DNA of 64,000 nucleotides from Prosthecobacter gellanilyticus (GCF_007992435.1 NZ_BKAG01000017.1:1-64000); one strand, 5' to 3'. Numbered from the stretch's first letter, positions 7,646 through 17,584 are shown. The notes: a model not told the origin generated them from the letters alone. Program-made: numbers and translations.

Positions 7646-9151
7646 ATGCGCCTCCCACTTTGTCTCGCCCTTCTTGCCAGTGCTTCAGCCCATGCGGCTC
7701 TGGAGCTGCCTGCGATTTTCTCGGATCATGCCGTGCTTCAGCAAGGCCAGGCGGTGCCTGTCTGGGGCTGGGCGGACGCGGGAACCGAAGTGAGCGTGAG
7801 CATCGCAGATCAGAGTGTGAAGGCCACGACGAATGCGAAGGGCCAGTGGCGTGCCGACCTGTCGAAGCTGGAGGCCAAGGGACCCCAAACACTGACGATC
7901 ACCAGCGGCTCCGAAACCAAGACGGTCCAGGACGTGCTGATCGGTGAAGTCTGGCTGGGCTCCGGCCAGTCCAACATGGCCATGACGGTGAGCCGGGCGA
8001 TGAATTACGAGAAGGAACAGGCTGAGGCGAAGCTGCCAGAGATCCGCATGTTTGTGGTGAAGAGCCACGCCAACACCCAGCAGCAGGAACGTTGCGAAGG
8101 CGCCTGGGTGGTCTGCTCTCCCGAGACAGTGGGCGGTTTCTCCGCCACGGCGTATTTTTTTGGCAAAGAGATCCATCGTGAGCTCGGCGTGCCCGTGGGC
8201 CTGATCAACTCTTCCGTCGGCGGCACGCCGATCGAATCCTGGATCAGCCCGGAAGTGCAGAAAGCGAGCGCTGAATTGAAGCCCTTCTTTGAGATGGGAA
8301 GCAAGGCTGACGCCGCCTTTGATCCGGTGAAGGCGAAAGCCGACCATGAGAAGCAACTGGCCAGGTGGCGTGAGAACTCGAAGAAGGCCAAGGCGGAGGG
8401 CAAGCCCGCGCCACGCGCACCGAGGAACCCCCTGGTGGTGCGCGAGCGCAAAGGCAATGTCGGCGGTCTCTTCAATGGCAAGATCGCGCCGCTCATCCCC
8501 TATGCGATTCGTGGTGCCCTGTGGTACCAGGGCGAGGCAAATAGCAATGGCGAGAAGGCGAACTTCTACCAGCATCAACTCCCGCTCCTGGTGAAGGACT
8601 GGCGCACACGCTGGGGCTATGAGTTTCCCATGGCCTGGGTGCAGTTGCCAAACTTCTCGGCCAATCGTGGCGAAGGATGGATGCTGGTTCGTGAGGCCAT
8701 GCTCAAGTCCGTGCAGAACGTGACCAAGAGCGGCATGGCGGTGACACTGGACATTGGCGAGGCGAAGGACATCCACCCCAAGAACAAACAAATGGTTGGG
8801 CATCGCCTGGCTCAATGGGCGCTGGCCACTGTGTACGAAAAACCCAACGCCAGCAGCGGTCCCCTGCCCGTGAAACATGAGGTCAAAGGCAGCGAGATCA
8901 TCGTGACCTTTGATCATGTGGCAAATGGCCTGGAGCTGAAATCCGCGACGACCAGCGGCTTTGTGATCGCTGGCGAGGACAAGGCGTGGCACCCTGCCGA
9001 GGCGCGTGTTGAGGGAAACTCAGTGATCCTTTCCAGCAAAGCTGTACCAGCCCCTCTGGCAGCACGCTACGCCTGGGCTGAGCTCCCTGACGTGACACTC
9101 TGGAACAGCGCGGGTCTTCCTGCCACCCAGTTCCGCACAGACACTTGGTGA
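7646..9151 (+). CDS. Secreted sialate O-acetylesterase family protein
   Basis: A 501-residue SGNH-type esterase. It has a signal peptide (MRLPLCLALLASASAHA), an N-terminal beta domain (residues 20-95), then the catalytic block I GSGQSNM with nucleophile Ser near residue 110. A C-terminal DIHPKNKQMVGHRLA supplies the catalytic Asp-x-x-His. Members remove acetyl groups from sialic acids or from plant or algal polysaccharides; in soil and water Verrucomicrobiota the second is more likely (inference). It stands 54 bp after the ABC exporter on the same strand. Confidence 0.9.
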   Translation: MRLPLCLALLASASAHAALELPAIFSDHAVLQQGQAVPVWGWADAGTEVSVSIADQSVKATTNAKGQWRADLSKLEAKGPQTLTITSGSETKTVQDVLIGEVWLGSGQSNMAMTVSRAMNYEKEQAEAKLPEIRMFVVKSHANTQQQERCEGAWVVCSPETVGGFSATAYFFGKEIHRELGVPVGLINSSVGGTPIESWISPEVQKASAELKPFFEMGSKADAAFDPVKAKADHEKQLARWRENSKKAKAEGKPAPRAPRNPLVVRERKGNVGGLFNGKIAPLIPYAIRGALWYQGEANSNGEKANFYQHQLPLLVKDWRTRWGYEFPMAWVQLPNFSANRGEGWMLVREAMLKSVQNVTKSGMAVTLDIGEAKDIHPKNKQMVGHRLAQWALATVYEKPNASSGPLPVKHEVKGSEIIVTFDHVANGLELKSATTSGFVIAGEDKAWHPAEARVEGNSVILSSKAVPAPLAARYAWAELPDVTLWNSAGLPATQFRTDTW

Positions 9152-9204
9152 GCCACCCAAAAGAGATCATGGATTCGTGAGCTACTTCATGGCATGATAA
9201 GGCC

Positions 9205-10077
9205 ATGAGATGGTGTCTTCTCTTTCTTGCTCTGCCCTTGTTTGCCCAGGTGGCCGCACCGTCGGACAAGAAGCGCGCCGAACGCCCGCCTGGCCCTGTC
9301 TCGCTGGCCGCGAAGCCACTCCGCTCCGGCACGATGCTGCGTGAGGAACGCCAGATCGACTCCAGCGATGGCGAGTTTCATTTCACTGCCCCCAAGCGGA
9401 CTCAGGATGCCATCACCCGCTATCATCAGAGGCTCACGCTGATTCGTCGCGTGCAGGGAAACGCCGCGGAGGATGTGGAAGTCAGTGATCACGGTGAGGA
9501 CTGCGTGGCCTATCCCGGTCCTCCTGGACCGCCGGAGAACACGCAGCCCGGTCCTTTGCAAGCCACACGCTTGCGCGCACGGCAGAAGCTCGGACGGTGG
9601 AGCTTCGAACTGGCCGACAAGAAGCCTGGCGAGCTTCAGCAGCGCTCTCTGGTGGAGCTCGGCGTGCTCACGGACCTGCTGGATGCCAGCACCTGGGGCA
9701 TCGGCAATGAGCCTCGCAAACCTGGCGATCGCTGGAAGCCTGCCTTCCGCGAGGTGCGCGGCAAAGCGCGCGACATGCTGGTGCCCAGCTCTTACGAGGT
9801 CACTTTCACCGGAGTGGAAGACTTCAAGGGCGAAAGCTGCGCGCGGCTGACCATCACCGGCAGTCTCCAGCTCGAACGCCCGACCTATGAGGGCACGCTC
9901 GATGTCACCTTCACCGGCATTCATCTGCGACGCTTGAGCGACGGATTGAACCTCGATTCTGAAGTGACTGGCACGGTGAACTTCAAAGGGCCTGTCACCA
10001 CCGGAGGTGATGCCGGCACGCTGACTCTGAAGTCAACCTTCAAGGCAAAGCGCACCCAGCGCATCCTGGAGCACTAG
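9205..10077 (+). CDS. Secreted protein of unknown function
   Basis: A 290-residue protein with a signal peptide (MRWCLLFLALPLFAQVAAP). It is predicted to be mostly beta strand after residue 40 and contains a Pro-rich stretch (YPGPPGPPENTQPGP, around residue 103). I recognise no domain. It follows the esterase by 53 bp and ends 9 bp before the convergent panC stop. No start alternative is better supported. Confidence 0.65.
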   Translation: MRWCLLFLALPLFAQVAAPSDKKRAERPPGPVSLAAKPLRSGTMLREERQIDSSDGEFHFTAPKRTQDAITRYHQRLTLIRRVQGNAAEDVEVSDHGEDCVAYPGPPGPPENTQPGPLQATRLRARQKLGRWSFELADKKPGELQQRSLVELGVLTDLLDASTWGIGNEPRKPGDRWKPAFREVRGKARDMLVPSSYEVTFTGVEDFKGESCARLTITGSLQLERPTYEGTLDVTFTGIHLRRLSDGLNLDSEVTGTVNFKGPVTTGGDAGTLTLKSTFKAKRTQRILEH

Positions 10078-10086
10078 ACCACAGCA

Positions 10087-10932
10087 TCACTTATCCAGCT
10101 CGATGTTATCAATAAGCCGGGCACGATCAAAGAACACGGCCAGCGCGATCAGGCTACCCGGGCGAGCCAGCTCAAGCGGCTGCAGCGTCTGCTGATCAAC
10201 CAGACTGACATAGTCCTCACGGCCCAAAGGAGCAGCGCTGGCAAGGTGCTCATGGATCAGCGAAAGCAGCCTGCTGCTTCCAGTGACACCACCGCGCCAG
10301 GCATCACGTGCCTTCACCAGAGCCGCACGCAGAGCGGGTGCTTGCGCACGTTCATCAGCGCTGAGGTAGCGATTACGCGAACTCATGGCCAGGCCGTCAG
10401 CCTCGCGCACGGTCTCCACGCCATGAATAGTCACGGGAAAATCCAGGTCACGCACCATGCGGCGGATGATGGCGAGTTGCTGGTAGTCCTTCTTGCCAAA
10501 CACAGACTCGTCCGGCTGCACCAGGTTGAAGAGCTTGGCCACGACCGTGCAGACACCGTCAAAATGCCCGGGCCGGCTGGCACCACAGAGCACGGTGGAG
10601 AGGCTTTTCTCCAGGATCTGGATGCTGCGGTCCGGGTAGTAGACTTCCTTCACCGGCGGAGCAAAGACCATGTCTGCCCCGGCAGCCTCACACAGGGCCA
10701 TGTCTGCCTCCAGCGTCCGTGGATAGCGGTCAAAGTCTTCGTTAGGCCCGAACTGCAGCGGGTTCACGAAGATGCTGACAGCCACGGTGGCCTCTTTACC
10801 AGCCAGTTTGCGGGCCTCCCGCACGAGCGTGGCATGGCCGTCATGCAGGGCGCCCATGGTGGGCACGAAAAGAACTTTTCCGGCGGTTCTCCTCCAGGCA
10901 CGGAGGTCGTTCACGTTTTCGATCAGGGTCAT
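10087..10932 (-). CDS. panC: Pantoate--beta-alanine ligase
   Basis: A 281-residue PanC, which joins pantoate and beta-alanine with ATP in the cytoplasm, the last step of pantothenate (coenzyme A) synthesis. The ATP-binding HIGH-type motif is in PTMGALHDGH, followed by VSIFVNPLQFGPNEDF. Further family blocks are FGKKDYQQL and the KMSKS-like MSSRNRYL. Length is normal for the family. Its ATG overlaps the stop of the upstream ABC permease gene (ATGA), so translation is probably coupled. No other pantothenate gene is nearby. Confidence 0.96.
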   Translation of the reverse strand: MTLIENVNDLRAWRRTAGKVLFVPTMGALHDGHATLVREARKLAGKEATVAVSIFVNPLQFGPNEDFDRYPRTLEADMALCEAAGADMVFAPPVKEVYYPDRSIQILEKSLSTVLCGASRPGHFDGVCTVVAKLFNLVQPDESVFGKKDYQQLAIIRRMVRDLDFPVTIHGVETVREADGLAMSSRNRYLSADERAQAPALRAALVKARDAWRGGVTGSSRLLSLIHEHLASAAPLGREDYVSLVDQQTLQPLELARPGSLIALAVFFDRARLIDNIELDK

Positions 10933-11777
10933 GATTTCAGGTCGCGAGATTCAAACACCGCGGTGCCAAGGATGAAGAGGCTCGCATTCGCCGCGGCGAT
11001 GATGGTGAAGCTCCGCACGAGCACCGGCCACGGGATGTGTTCCGCATAGATCCGGCCCCAGGCGGACATGTGCTTCGTCAGCAGGAAGTGGTCGTAATTA
11101 TCCATGAACCCCGTGTTTCGCAGGATGAGGTCTACCAGGATGTAGGACAGCGCGCCGATGGTGGCCGCCGCAGGCTTGATGGGAAAGCAGGAGAGGAAGA
11201 AGGCCACGCTGCTCACCGTGGTCATGCTCACCGCCAGAAAACAGGAAGCCAGGGCGTAGCGCTCAATGCCCTCTGCCCACTGATAAAACTCCAGAATGCC
11301 TGCCTCCGGGATCATCACGAAGAAGCCTCCGCCCCAGCCCTTGATGGCCAGGCCCAACAAAAAGGCTGTCCACGCAATGAACTGGATCAGCACGAAGGTG
11401 TAGCAGGTGCTGGTGAGATATTTGATGAAGAGCAGGCGCAGACGCGTCACGGGCCGGACGAGCAGGAGGCGGTAGTGCCCGTCCTCACCCTCCTTCGCCA
11501 CGATGTCACCCGCCACGAGCGCCAGGTAGATGGCGCCCAGCAGCAGCACGGAGAAACCGAGGATCATCTGTGCCAGCGTGATGGCGGAGTAGTACTCGCC
11601 AAAAGCCTGGCCCTGGCGCGAGATCAGGCGCTCAAAGATGCGCTCCACACCTTGCAGCCGGAACACGATGAGCAGCACGATCTCCAGGCCCAGGAAGGCG
11701 CCAAAGCCGATGTAAGTGCGCCGGCGTGCGAAGAGCTTCAGCAGTTCACCCTGCCATTGATGGAAGAAGAGGATCAT
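10929..11777 (-). CDS. ABC-2 type permease
   Basis: A 282-residue membrane protein with about six hydrophobic segments and the architecture of ABC-2 permeases (N-terminal cytoplasmic stretch FARRRTYIGFGAF, a large first loop, and four closely spaced helices). It partners the ATPase encoded just upstream, whose stop overlaps this start by 4 nt; this gene in turn overlaps panC by 4 nt. Substrate is unknown. Confidence 0.82.
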   Translation of the reverse strand: MILFFHQWQGELLKLFARRRTYIGFGAFLGLEIVLLIVFRLQGVERIFERLISRQGQAFGEYYSAITLAQMILGFSVLLLGAIYLALVAGDIVAKEGEDGHYRLLLVRPVTRLRLLFIKYLTSTCYTFVLIQFIAWTAFLLGLAIKGWGGGFFVMIPEAGILEFYQWAEGIERYALASCFLAVSMTTVSSVAFFLSCFPIKPAAATIGALSYILVDLILRNTGFMDNYDHFLLTKHMSAWGRIYAEHIPWPVLVRSFTIIAAANASLFILGTAVFESRDLKS

Positions 11778-12667
11778 GCGCCGGTGAGTCCGAGGTAAAA
11801 CTCCTCCAAGGTAGGTTTGTGCGGCTGCCAGGCATCCACACGCACACCCGCCTGCACCAGCTGCTGAAGCAGCTCATGCCCGACGATATGCGAAGGCAGC
11901 TCGATGAGATTGGTGGTGGGATCCTGCGTGGCTCCCGCCGTGCGTATGACTTCGCGCGCCTTTGTGGCATCACGGGTCTGGAGCTGAAAGACCGTCTGCT
12001 TCTTCTGCTGCGAAGGGACGATGCCTTCATACATCTTCTTCCCCTGCTTCAGGATCACGCAGCGGTCACACATCTGCTCCACCTCGGCCAGCAGGTGTGA
12101 GTTCAGCAAAATGGTCATGCCAAACTCCGCGCGCAGTTTGAGCACCAGCTCACGGAACTCGCGGATGCCTTCAGGATCCAGGCCATCCGTCGGCTCATCG
12201 AGCAAAAGACACTTCGGTCGTGGCAGCAATGCCTGCGCCAGCGCGAGGCGCTGCCTCATGCCATGGCTGTAGGTCTTCGTCTTGTGCCCGGCACGCTGCT
12301 CCAGGTTAACCAACTTTAACACACGCTTCGCCTCGGCTTCATCCCACCAGCCGGAGAGCGAGCACAGCACACGCAGATTCTGCCAGCCGGTGAGGTAGTC
12401 ATAAAAATGCGCCGCCTCATAGATGGCGCCGATCTGCCCCAGGGCACGCGCGCGATCATCCTGCACCGAATGCCCACCGATCACCACCTGCCCGCCATCC
12501 GGCCTGACCATGCCGAGCGTGATGCCCAGGATGGTGCTCTTGCCCGCGCCATTGTGGCCGAGCAGGCCCAGGATCTCTCCCTGCCGCAGATCGAAGCTCA
12601 CATCATCCAAAGCCAGGCGGTCAGCGCGCCAGCGCTTGGTGAGATTCCGGACTTCGATGAGGGCCAT
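11774..12667 (-). CDS. ABC transporter ATP-binding protein
   Basis: A 297-residue ATPase. Walker A is GLLGHNGAGKST, the signature is degenerate (YSHGMRQRLALA), and Walker B is CLLLDEPTDGLDP. A C-terminal extension of about 90 residues after the core is typical of CcmA/NatA-type exporters that pair with ABC-2 permeases. The Met at 12667 (MALIEVRNLTKRW) is the usual family start; two upstream in-frame Met codons (12706, 12688) are possible. First gene of the three-gene coupled set with the permease and panC. Confidence 0.9.
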   Translation of the reverse strand: MALIEVRNLTKRWRADRLALDDVSFDLRQGEILGLLGHNGAGKSTILGITLGMVRPDGGQVVIGGHSVQDDRARALGQIGAIYEAAHFYDYLTGWQNLRVLCSLSGWWDEAEAKRVLKLVNLEQRAGHKTKTYSHGMRQRLALAQALLPRPKCLLLDEPTDGLDPEGIREFRELVLKLRAEFGMTILLNSHLLAEVEQMCDRCVILKQGKKMYEGIVPSQQKKQTVFQLQTRDATKAREVIRTAGATQDPTTNLIELPSHIVGHELLQQLVQAGVRVDAWQPHKPTLEEFYLGLTGA

Positions 12668-12777
12668 GTGAGGCGGCGAGTGTGACATGCGCGCGTGAGC
12701 CTGCAACTCTGCACATGAATTCCTGCGGCTGGCTGAGCGACGCCGGGCTCCTTGATCAAAAGCCCTGCCGGGAAAAG

Positions 12778-12813
12778 AAAAGCCCTGTGAAGATTGCTCT
12801 CCACAGGGCTTTT
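12778..12813 (-). terminator. Rho-independent terminator of ppdK
   Basis: A 12-bp stem (AAAAGCCCTGTG and complement) with a 12-nt loop, followed on the minus strand by TTCTTTTC. It lies about 50 nt past the ppdK stop. Confidence 0.85.
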
Positions 12814-12863
12814 GAGGCGAATCACTTCGCCGTGGTTTTGATCTCGTTTAGAGATCAGTCAGA

Positions 12864-15848
12864 TTACTTCTTTGCAGCCTTCTTGGCAGCCTTCTTAGCG
12901 GCTTTCTTCGGAGCAGCAGCTTTCTTGGCGGCTTTCTTCGGAGCAGCAGCGGCTTTCTTCGGAGCGGCAGCTTTCTTGGCGGCTTTTTTTGCAGCTTTCT
13001 TAGCCATGGTATTGTTGTTGTTGTTGGTTGCTTTGTTGTTTTGTTTTGCCGAGGCAGCAGCGGAGCTGGCACCACGGACATTTTTCCCAGCAGCGGCCTT
13101 CGCAGTGGCACGCTTTTCCTCGATGGCGGCCTGCGCAGCGGCAAGACGGGCAACGGGGACTCGGAAAGGACTGCAGCTCACGTAAGAGAGTCCCACCTGG
13201 TGGCAGAACTTCACGGAGTCTGGATCGCCACCATGCTCACCGCAGATGCCCAGCTTGATGTCTGGACGGGTGCTGCGGCCTTTGGTGATGGCGGTTTGGA
13301 TAAGCTGGCCGACGCCGACAGTGTCGAGCGTGGCGAAAGGGTTCTTCTTGAAGATTTCGTTCTCCGTATAAGGCATGAGGAACGAACCCATGTCGTCACG
13401 GCTGATGCCGAGGGCGGTCTGGGTCAGGTCGTTCGTGCCGAAGCTGAAGAACTCTGCGGTGTGCGCGATTTCATCAGCAGTAAGCGCGCCACGTGGCACC
13501 TCGATCATCGTTCCGACCATGTAGTCGAACTTGATCTTCTTCTCAGCCATGACGGCCTTGGCAACTTTGTGGATGATCTCAACCTGGAGGTCGAGTTCCT
13601 TCTTGAAGCCAACGAGAGGCACCATGACTTCAGGCTTCACCTTGATCTTGGCCTTGGCCACATCAGCAGCGGCCTCAAAGATGGCACGTGCCTGCATGGC
13701 GGTGATTTCCGGATAGGCGATGCCGAGACGGCAGCCACGGTGACCGAGCATGGGGTTGAACTCATGCAGCGCGGCCACACGGCTCTTCACCTTGTCAGCG
13801 GACACACCGATCTTCTTCGCAAGGTCAGCCTGGGCGGCTTCTTCATGCGGAACGAATTCGTGGAGAGGCGGGTCAAGCAGACGGATGGTCGCAGGCATGC
13901 CCTTGAGGGCCTTGAAGATGCCAGTGAAGTCTTCACGCTGGTAAGGCAGAAGCTTGGCGAGGGCCTTCTCACGGTCAGCCACGTTATCAGCGAGGATCAT
14001 CTCACGGACGGCGTCGATGCGGTCACCTTCAAAGAACATATGCTCTGTGCGGGTGAGGCCGATGCCGACAGCGCCAAACGCGATGGCGTTTTCAGTCTGC
14101 TCCGGATTGTCAGCGTTCGTGCGGACGTCAAGGCGGGCAGCCTTGCCACACCAGTCCATGAGGGTCTTGAAGCTCTTGAACTTCTCAGTGCCCTGGGCGG
14201 CCTTGTCACCATGGAGGAGACCCATGACGATGGAGGAAGGGCCCGTCTTGATCTTGCCACCATAGATGGTGCCGGCGGTGCCGTCGATGCTCAGGCTGTC
14301 TTTGCCTTCCTTGAAAACCTGACCGGCGATGGTCACAGTCTTCTTGTCGTAGTCGATCTCCACAGCGCTGGCGCCGCAGATACAAACCTTGCCCATCTGA
14401 CGGGCCACGAGAGCCGCGTGGGAGGACACACCACCCTTGGCGGTGAGAATACCAGCGGCGGCGATCATGCCGCGAAGGTCTTCTGGAGAGGTTTCGTTAC
14501 GGACGAGGAGGACGGTCTCACCGGCTTCAGCAGCGGCGGCGGCGCGGTTGGCGTTCAGGTAGATGATACCGGAAGCGGCACCAGGACCTGCAGGCAGACC
14601 CTTGGCGAGTTCCTTGGCCTTCTTGACTTCGGAGATGTCGAAATCAGGAGCCAGAAGCTGCTCGAGCTGGTCGGCAGGATTGCGCAGAATGGCGGTTTCC
14701 TGGTCGATGAGCTTTTCCTTCACCATGTCCATGGAGAACTTCAGCGCGGCAGCGGCGGTGCGCTTGCCGTTACGAGTCTGTAGCATGAACAGCTTGCCCT
14801 GCTGGATGGTGAACTCGACGTCCTGCACGTCCTTGAAGTGCTTCTCAAGAGTGGAGCGCACTTTCAGAAGCTCGGCATAGGACTTCGGCATCGCCTTCTT
14901 CAGCTCAATCACTGGCTCTGGAGTGCGCACGCCAGCGACGACGTCTTCACCCTGGGCGTTGATGAGGAACTCACCGTAGAATTCGTTCACACCGTTGGCT
15001 GGGTTACGGGTGAAGGCCACGCCGGAACCGGAGTCATTGCCGGTGTTGCCGTAGACCATCGCCTGCACGTTCACGGCGGTGCCCCACTCGGCAGGGATGT
15101 TGTACTTGCGGCGATACACGATCGCGCGGTCGTTCATCCAGGAGCTGAACACAGCGCCAGCAGCGCCACGAAGCTGATCCCATGGATCGTTCGGGAACAC
15201 CTTGCCAGTGCGCTGTTTGACGAGGGCCTTGAAGCGCTTCACCAGTTCCTTCTGGTCGTCGGCGGTCAGGTCGCTGTCGACGATGTCCTTGTGATACTTC
15301 TCGTGCTTGAAGGTTTCGATCGCCACTTCGAAGGGCTCGTGATCTTCGTTCTCAGTCTTCTGCACTCCGAGCACCACGTCACCATACATCTGGACGAAGC
15401 GGCGGTAGCAATCCCAGGCGAAGCGCTCATTCTTGGTGGCGGCGGCGAGGGAGAGGACGGTTTGGTCGTTGAGGCCCAGGTTCAGGATGGTGTCCATCAT
15501 GCCTGGCATGGAGTCACGGGCGCCGGAGCGCACAGCGACGAGGAGCGGCATGCCCTTGGCGTCACCAAACTTTGCGTCCATGATCTTCTCCATGGCGGAG
15601 ACACCGGCTTCCATCTGCTTCTGCAAGCTCTCAGGATAGCTCTTCTTGTTCGCGTAGTAGAAGGTGCAAACTTCCGTCGTGATCGTGAATCCAGGAGGCA
15701 CCGGAAGACCGATGCGGCTCATTTCAGCGAGGTTAGCGCCTTTACCTCCGAGCAGTGCTTTCATGGAGCCATCACCATCCGCTTTTCCTGCTCCAAAGGA
15801 ATAAACGTATTTCACTGCTTTGCTGCTATTGCTCGCTGCTTTTGCCAT
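12864..15848 (-). CDS. ppdK: Pyruvate, phosphate dikinase with histone-like Lys/Ala tail
   Basis: A 994-residue PPDK (pyruvate + ATP + phosphate to PEP + AMP + PPi; gluconeogenic or glycolytic in the cytoplasm). The nucleotide domain starts at [14 protein letters not shown]. The phospho-His is in [15 protein letters not shown] (near residue 476) and the PEP-domain Cys in GICGEHGGD (near 869). The usual family end ([16 protein letters not shown]) is reached near residue 905. After it come about 40 Ala/Asn/Lys-rich residues ending in NNNNNT, then 47 residues made only of Met, Lys, Ala and Pro, starting [12 protein letters not shown]. The tail could alternatively be a separate small gene from the internal ATG (13005-13007), but no stop codon separates them and no Shine-Dalgarno motif is seen. 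Confidence 0.95.
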   Translation of the reverse strand: MAKAASNSSKAVKYVYSFGAGKADGDGSMKALLGGKGANLAEMSRIGLPVPPGFTITTEVCTFYYANKKSYPESLQKQMEAGVSAMEKIMDAKFGDAKGMPLLVAVRSGARDSMPGMMDTILNLGLNDQTVLSLAAATKNERFAWDCYRRFVQMYGDVVLGVQKTENEDHEPFEVAIETFKHEKYHKDIVDSDLTADDQKELVKRFKALVKQRTGKVFPNDPWDQLRGAAGAVFSSWMNDRAIVYRRKYNIPAEWGTAVNVQAMVYGNTGNDSGSGVAFTRNPANGVNEFYGEFLINAQGEDVVAGVRTPEPVIELKKAMPKSYAELLKVRSTLEKHFKDVQDVEFTIQQGKLFMLQTRNGKRTAAAALKFSMDMVKEKLIDQETAILRNPADQLEQLLAPDFDISEVKKAKELAKGLPAGPGAASGIIYLNANRAAAAAEAGETVLLVRNETSPEDLRGMIAAAGILTAKGGVSSHAALVARQMGKVCICGASAVEIDYDKKTVTIAGQVFKEGKDSLSIDGTAGTIYGGKIKTGPSSIVMGLLHGDKAAQGTEKFKSFKTLMDWCGKAARLDVRTNADNPEQTENAIAFGAVGIGLTRTEHMFFEGDRIDAVREMILADNVADREKALAKLLPYQREDFTGIFKALKGMPATIRLLDPPLHEFVPHEEAAQADLAKKIGVSADKVKSRVAALHEFNPMLGHRGCRLGIAYPEITAMQARAIFEAAADVAKAKIKVKPEVMVPLVGFKKELDLQVEIIHKVAKAVMAEKKIKFDYMVGTMIEVPRGALTADEIAHTAEFFSFGTNDLTQTALGISRDDMGSFLMPYTENEIFKKNPFATLDTVGVGQLIQTAITKGRSTRPDIKLGICGEHGGDPDSVKFCHQVGLSYVSCSPFRVPVARLAAAQAAIEEKRATAKAAAGKNVRGASSAAASAKQNNKATNNNNNTMAKKAAKKAAKKAAAPKKAAAAPKKAAKKAAAPKKAAKKAAKKAAKK

Positions 15849-15917
15849 AGAGTTTGTTTGTCGTTACCGGCGTGTGGTTTTGTTGTTTGCGAATCGGATG
15901 CCGATAATTATCATTTG

Positions 15918-15945
15918 ATTATAGGATGCAAGCACAAGTTGACAA
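15918..15945 (-). promoter_or_regulatory. Sigma-70 type promoter of ppdK
   Basis: On the minus strand TTGTCA (15940-15945) and a perfect TATAAT (15918-15923) are separated by 16 bp. Transcription would start near 15911, giving a leader of about 60 nt before the ppdK ATG. This is the best-matching promoter I found in the window. Confidence 0.7.
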
Positions 15946-16028
15946 TCAAAAGTTAACACCCCGTCCAGAGGGGTCGCCGCCGCTCGCCGAACATGAACTC
16001 ATCCATCATGTGATTGAATTGAGCAGTC

Positions 16029-16057
16029 TTGACGAACAATGCGTCTTTATGATTTAA
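16029..16057 (+). promoter_or_regulatory. Possible promoter of the pseudopilin gene
   Basis: TTGACG (16029-16034) is followed after 17 bp by ATTTAA (16052-16057). The -10 match is weak; TATGAT at 16049-16054 is a better hexamer but its spacing is only 14 bp. Confidence 0.3.
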
Positions 16058-16141
16058 AGCATTCAACGCTGGAAATTAAATCACACGCCCTGTCTCCAAG
16101 GTGCGCCGGTTCAACGACCAGCCACCCCCCATTAACAAACC

Positions 16142-16783
16142 ATGAAAACAACATTCGCATCTGCTCAACGCCCGTCCGGGCGGGGCTTCACGCTGGTCGA
16201 GCTTCTTGTCGTCATCGTCATCATCGCCATCCTCGCGTCCCTCGCGGTTCCTGTCACCAACATCGTCATGAAGCGTGCCAATGAAGTGCGGACGAAGGCC
16301 GTGCTCAAAGACCTGCAGGTCGCCATCGGCCACTTCCGCACGGAGTATAACCGCTTCCCTGTCGATCTCACCGGCTCCAGCGGTGGTGACGACATCGACC
16401 CCATCATCACCAATGATTCCAATTCGCTCGTCAGCGTGCTGATGGCCATGGTCGACCCCAACTCGGGCGGGCCTAACCTCAATCCTCGCGGCATCAAGTT
16501 CATCGACCTTGCCATCGCCAAGAACGGCCAGTCCTTCGGCATTGTCGACACCAGCGGTGGTTCCGGTGGTGGCAACGTGCGCCTCATTGACATCTGGGGG
16601 CAGCCTTACCACATCTATTTCGACACCAATCTGGACAACCGCATCGAGAATCCGGATGCTCAGAACATCGACCAGCGCATCTCTTCCCGCGCCCCGCAGT
16701 ATCTGCCGGCGAGCACCGCGGTTCAATGCCTCGGCCCTGACAAGATCATCAATACCAAGGACGACATCGTCTCCTGGCGCTGA
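16142..16783 (+). CDS. Type II secretion/type IV pilin-like pseudopilin
   Basis: A 213-residue prepilin-like protein. The class III signal is clear: a short basic leader (PSGRG) then FTLVELLVVIVIIAILASLAVP, with predicted cleavage after Gly and a Glu at mature position 5. The C-terminal part (IWGQPYHIYFDTNLDNRIENPD) resembles the GspG-type domain in which an Asp-rich loop binds calcium. Verrucomicrobiota genomes often carry many lone pseudopilins; no secretion genes lie beside it. A strong terminator follows at 16817. Confidence 0.88.
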   Translation: MKTTFASAQRPSGRGFTLVELLVVIVIIAILASLAVPVTNIVMKRANEVRTKAVLKDLQVAIGHFRTEYNRFPVDLTGSSGGDDIDPIITNDSNSLVSVLMAMVDPNSGGPNLNPRGIKFIDLAIAKNGQSFGIVDTSGGSGGGNVRLIDIWGQPYHIYFDTNLDNRIENPDAQNIDQRISSRAPQYLPASTAVQCLGPDKIINTKDDIVSWR

Positions 16784-16816
16784 TCCAGCCCTCACCTTTC
16801 AAACTTCATGCAAGCA

Positions 16817-16847
16817 ACGCGCGCCAGCTTCTGGCGCGCGTTTTTTT
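16817..16847 (+). terminator. Rho-independent terminator of pseudopilin gene
   Basis: ACGCGCGCCAG, a 3-nt CTT loop and CTGGCGCGCGT followed by a run of T residues: a GC-rich stem with a T-tract, 33 nt after the stop. Confidence 0.93.
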
Positions 16848-17040
16848 GTGCGCCGATCCCGCACGACGGGACTGCTGTTCCAAAAGGCGTAGGTCAAAGC
16901 CCGGACTTCAAGCAGCGCATGGGCATCCGCATGTTCCTGCCACAAGGGCGGGATCAACGACAGAGACCTCCGTCTCCGAGGGTGATCCATTCAACGTGGC
17001 AGGGCGGACACGCCCGCACAAACCAATGGCCCGGCGTGCC

Positions 17041-17544
17041 TCACGCGCTGTAGCGCGCCAGCAGCTCGCCCGCCTTGGCAGGTTCTACCTTCTCAAAGAA
17101 ATCGTCTTCCACCATGCACACGGGACCGAAGCCGCAGCTCGCCAGACATTCGGCGAACTCGATGCTGTACTTCCCGTCCTCGCTCACGGCGATGGGGTGA
17201 TGATGATCCACATGACTGCGGTCGATCTTTGCCGCCTGGCAGAGGGAGTCCATCAGCTCATAGCTACCCGCCATGGCGCAGGAAAGCGTGCGGCAGACAC
17301 GGATATGATATTTGCCCGGAGCGGTCTGGCGAAAGCCGGGATAGAACGTCACCACCTCCAGCACCTGGATCGGTTCCAGGCTCAGCTTCGCCGCGACCCA
17401 GTTCACGATCTCATCGCTGATGAAGCGGAATTGATGCTGCATGAGATGCAGCAGCGGCAGCACAGCGCTGCGCTTCGAAACGGGGTAATGCGTGATCACC
17501 TCATCGATTTTGCTTTCCAGTTCAGCGGGGATTGCCAGGGCCAT
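17041..17544 (-). CDS. nuoE: NADH-quinone oxidoreductase subunit E
   Basis: A 167-residue NuoE, the thioredoxin-fold 2Fe-2S subunit of the peripheral arm of complex I. The four cluster ligands are Cys84 and Cys89 (VCRTLSC) and Cys133 and Cys137 (ECLASC), the standard spacing. It follows nuoD by 40 nt. nuoF, which normally follows nuoE, is absent here: downstream (lower coordinates) is non-coding sequence and the terminator of the opposite gene. Confidence 0.95.
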   Translation of the reverse strand: MALAIPAELESKIDEVITHYPVSKRSAVLPLLHLMQHQFRFISDEIVNWVAAKLSLEPIQVLEVVTFYPGFRQTAPGKYHIRVCRTLSCAMAGSYELMDSLCQAAKIDRSHVDHHHPIAVSEDGKYSIEFAECLASCGFGPVCMVEDDFFEKVEPAKAGELLARYSA

Positions 17545-17584
17545 CGTCAGTCAGTTCAAAGAAGGTTGTTGGGGCGATGGGAGA

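Noticed and set aside
12864-13007. A separate 47-residue histone-like gene
   Set aside because: Not listed as its own gene because no stop codon or Shine-Dalgarno motif separates it from ppdK; kept as an alternative in the ppdK entry and finding.
12682-13185. Plus-strand Ala/Phe-rich open frame over the ppdK tail
   Set aside because: It simply mirrors the AAG/GCT codons of the Lys/Ala tail; the hydrophobic pattern is an artefact of the repeat.
13041-14783. A 580-codon plus-strand open frame over ppdK
   Set aside because: It is antisense to conserved PPDK motifs including the catalytic His region, so conservation belongs to the other strand.
15939-15944. TTGACA on the plus strand as a promoter for the pseudopilin
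   Set aside because: No -10 hexamer lies at suitable distance and it is about 200 bp from the gene; the same bases fit the ppdK promoter on the other strand.
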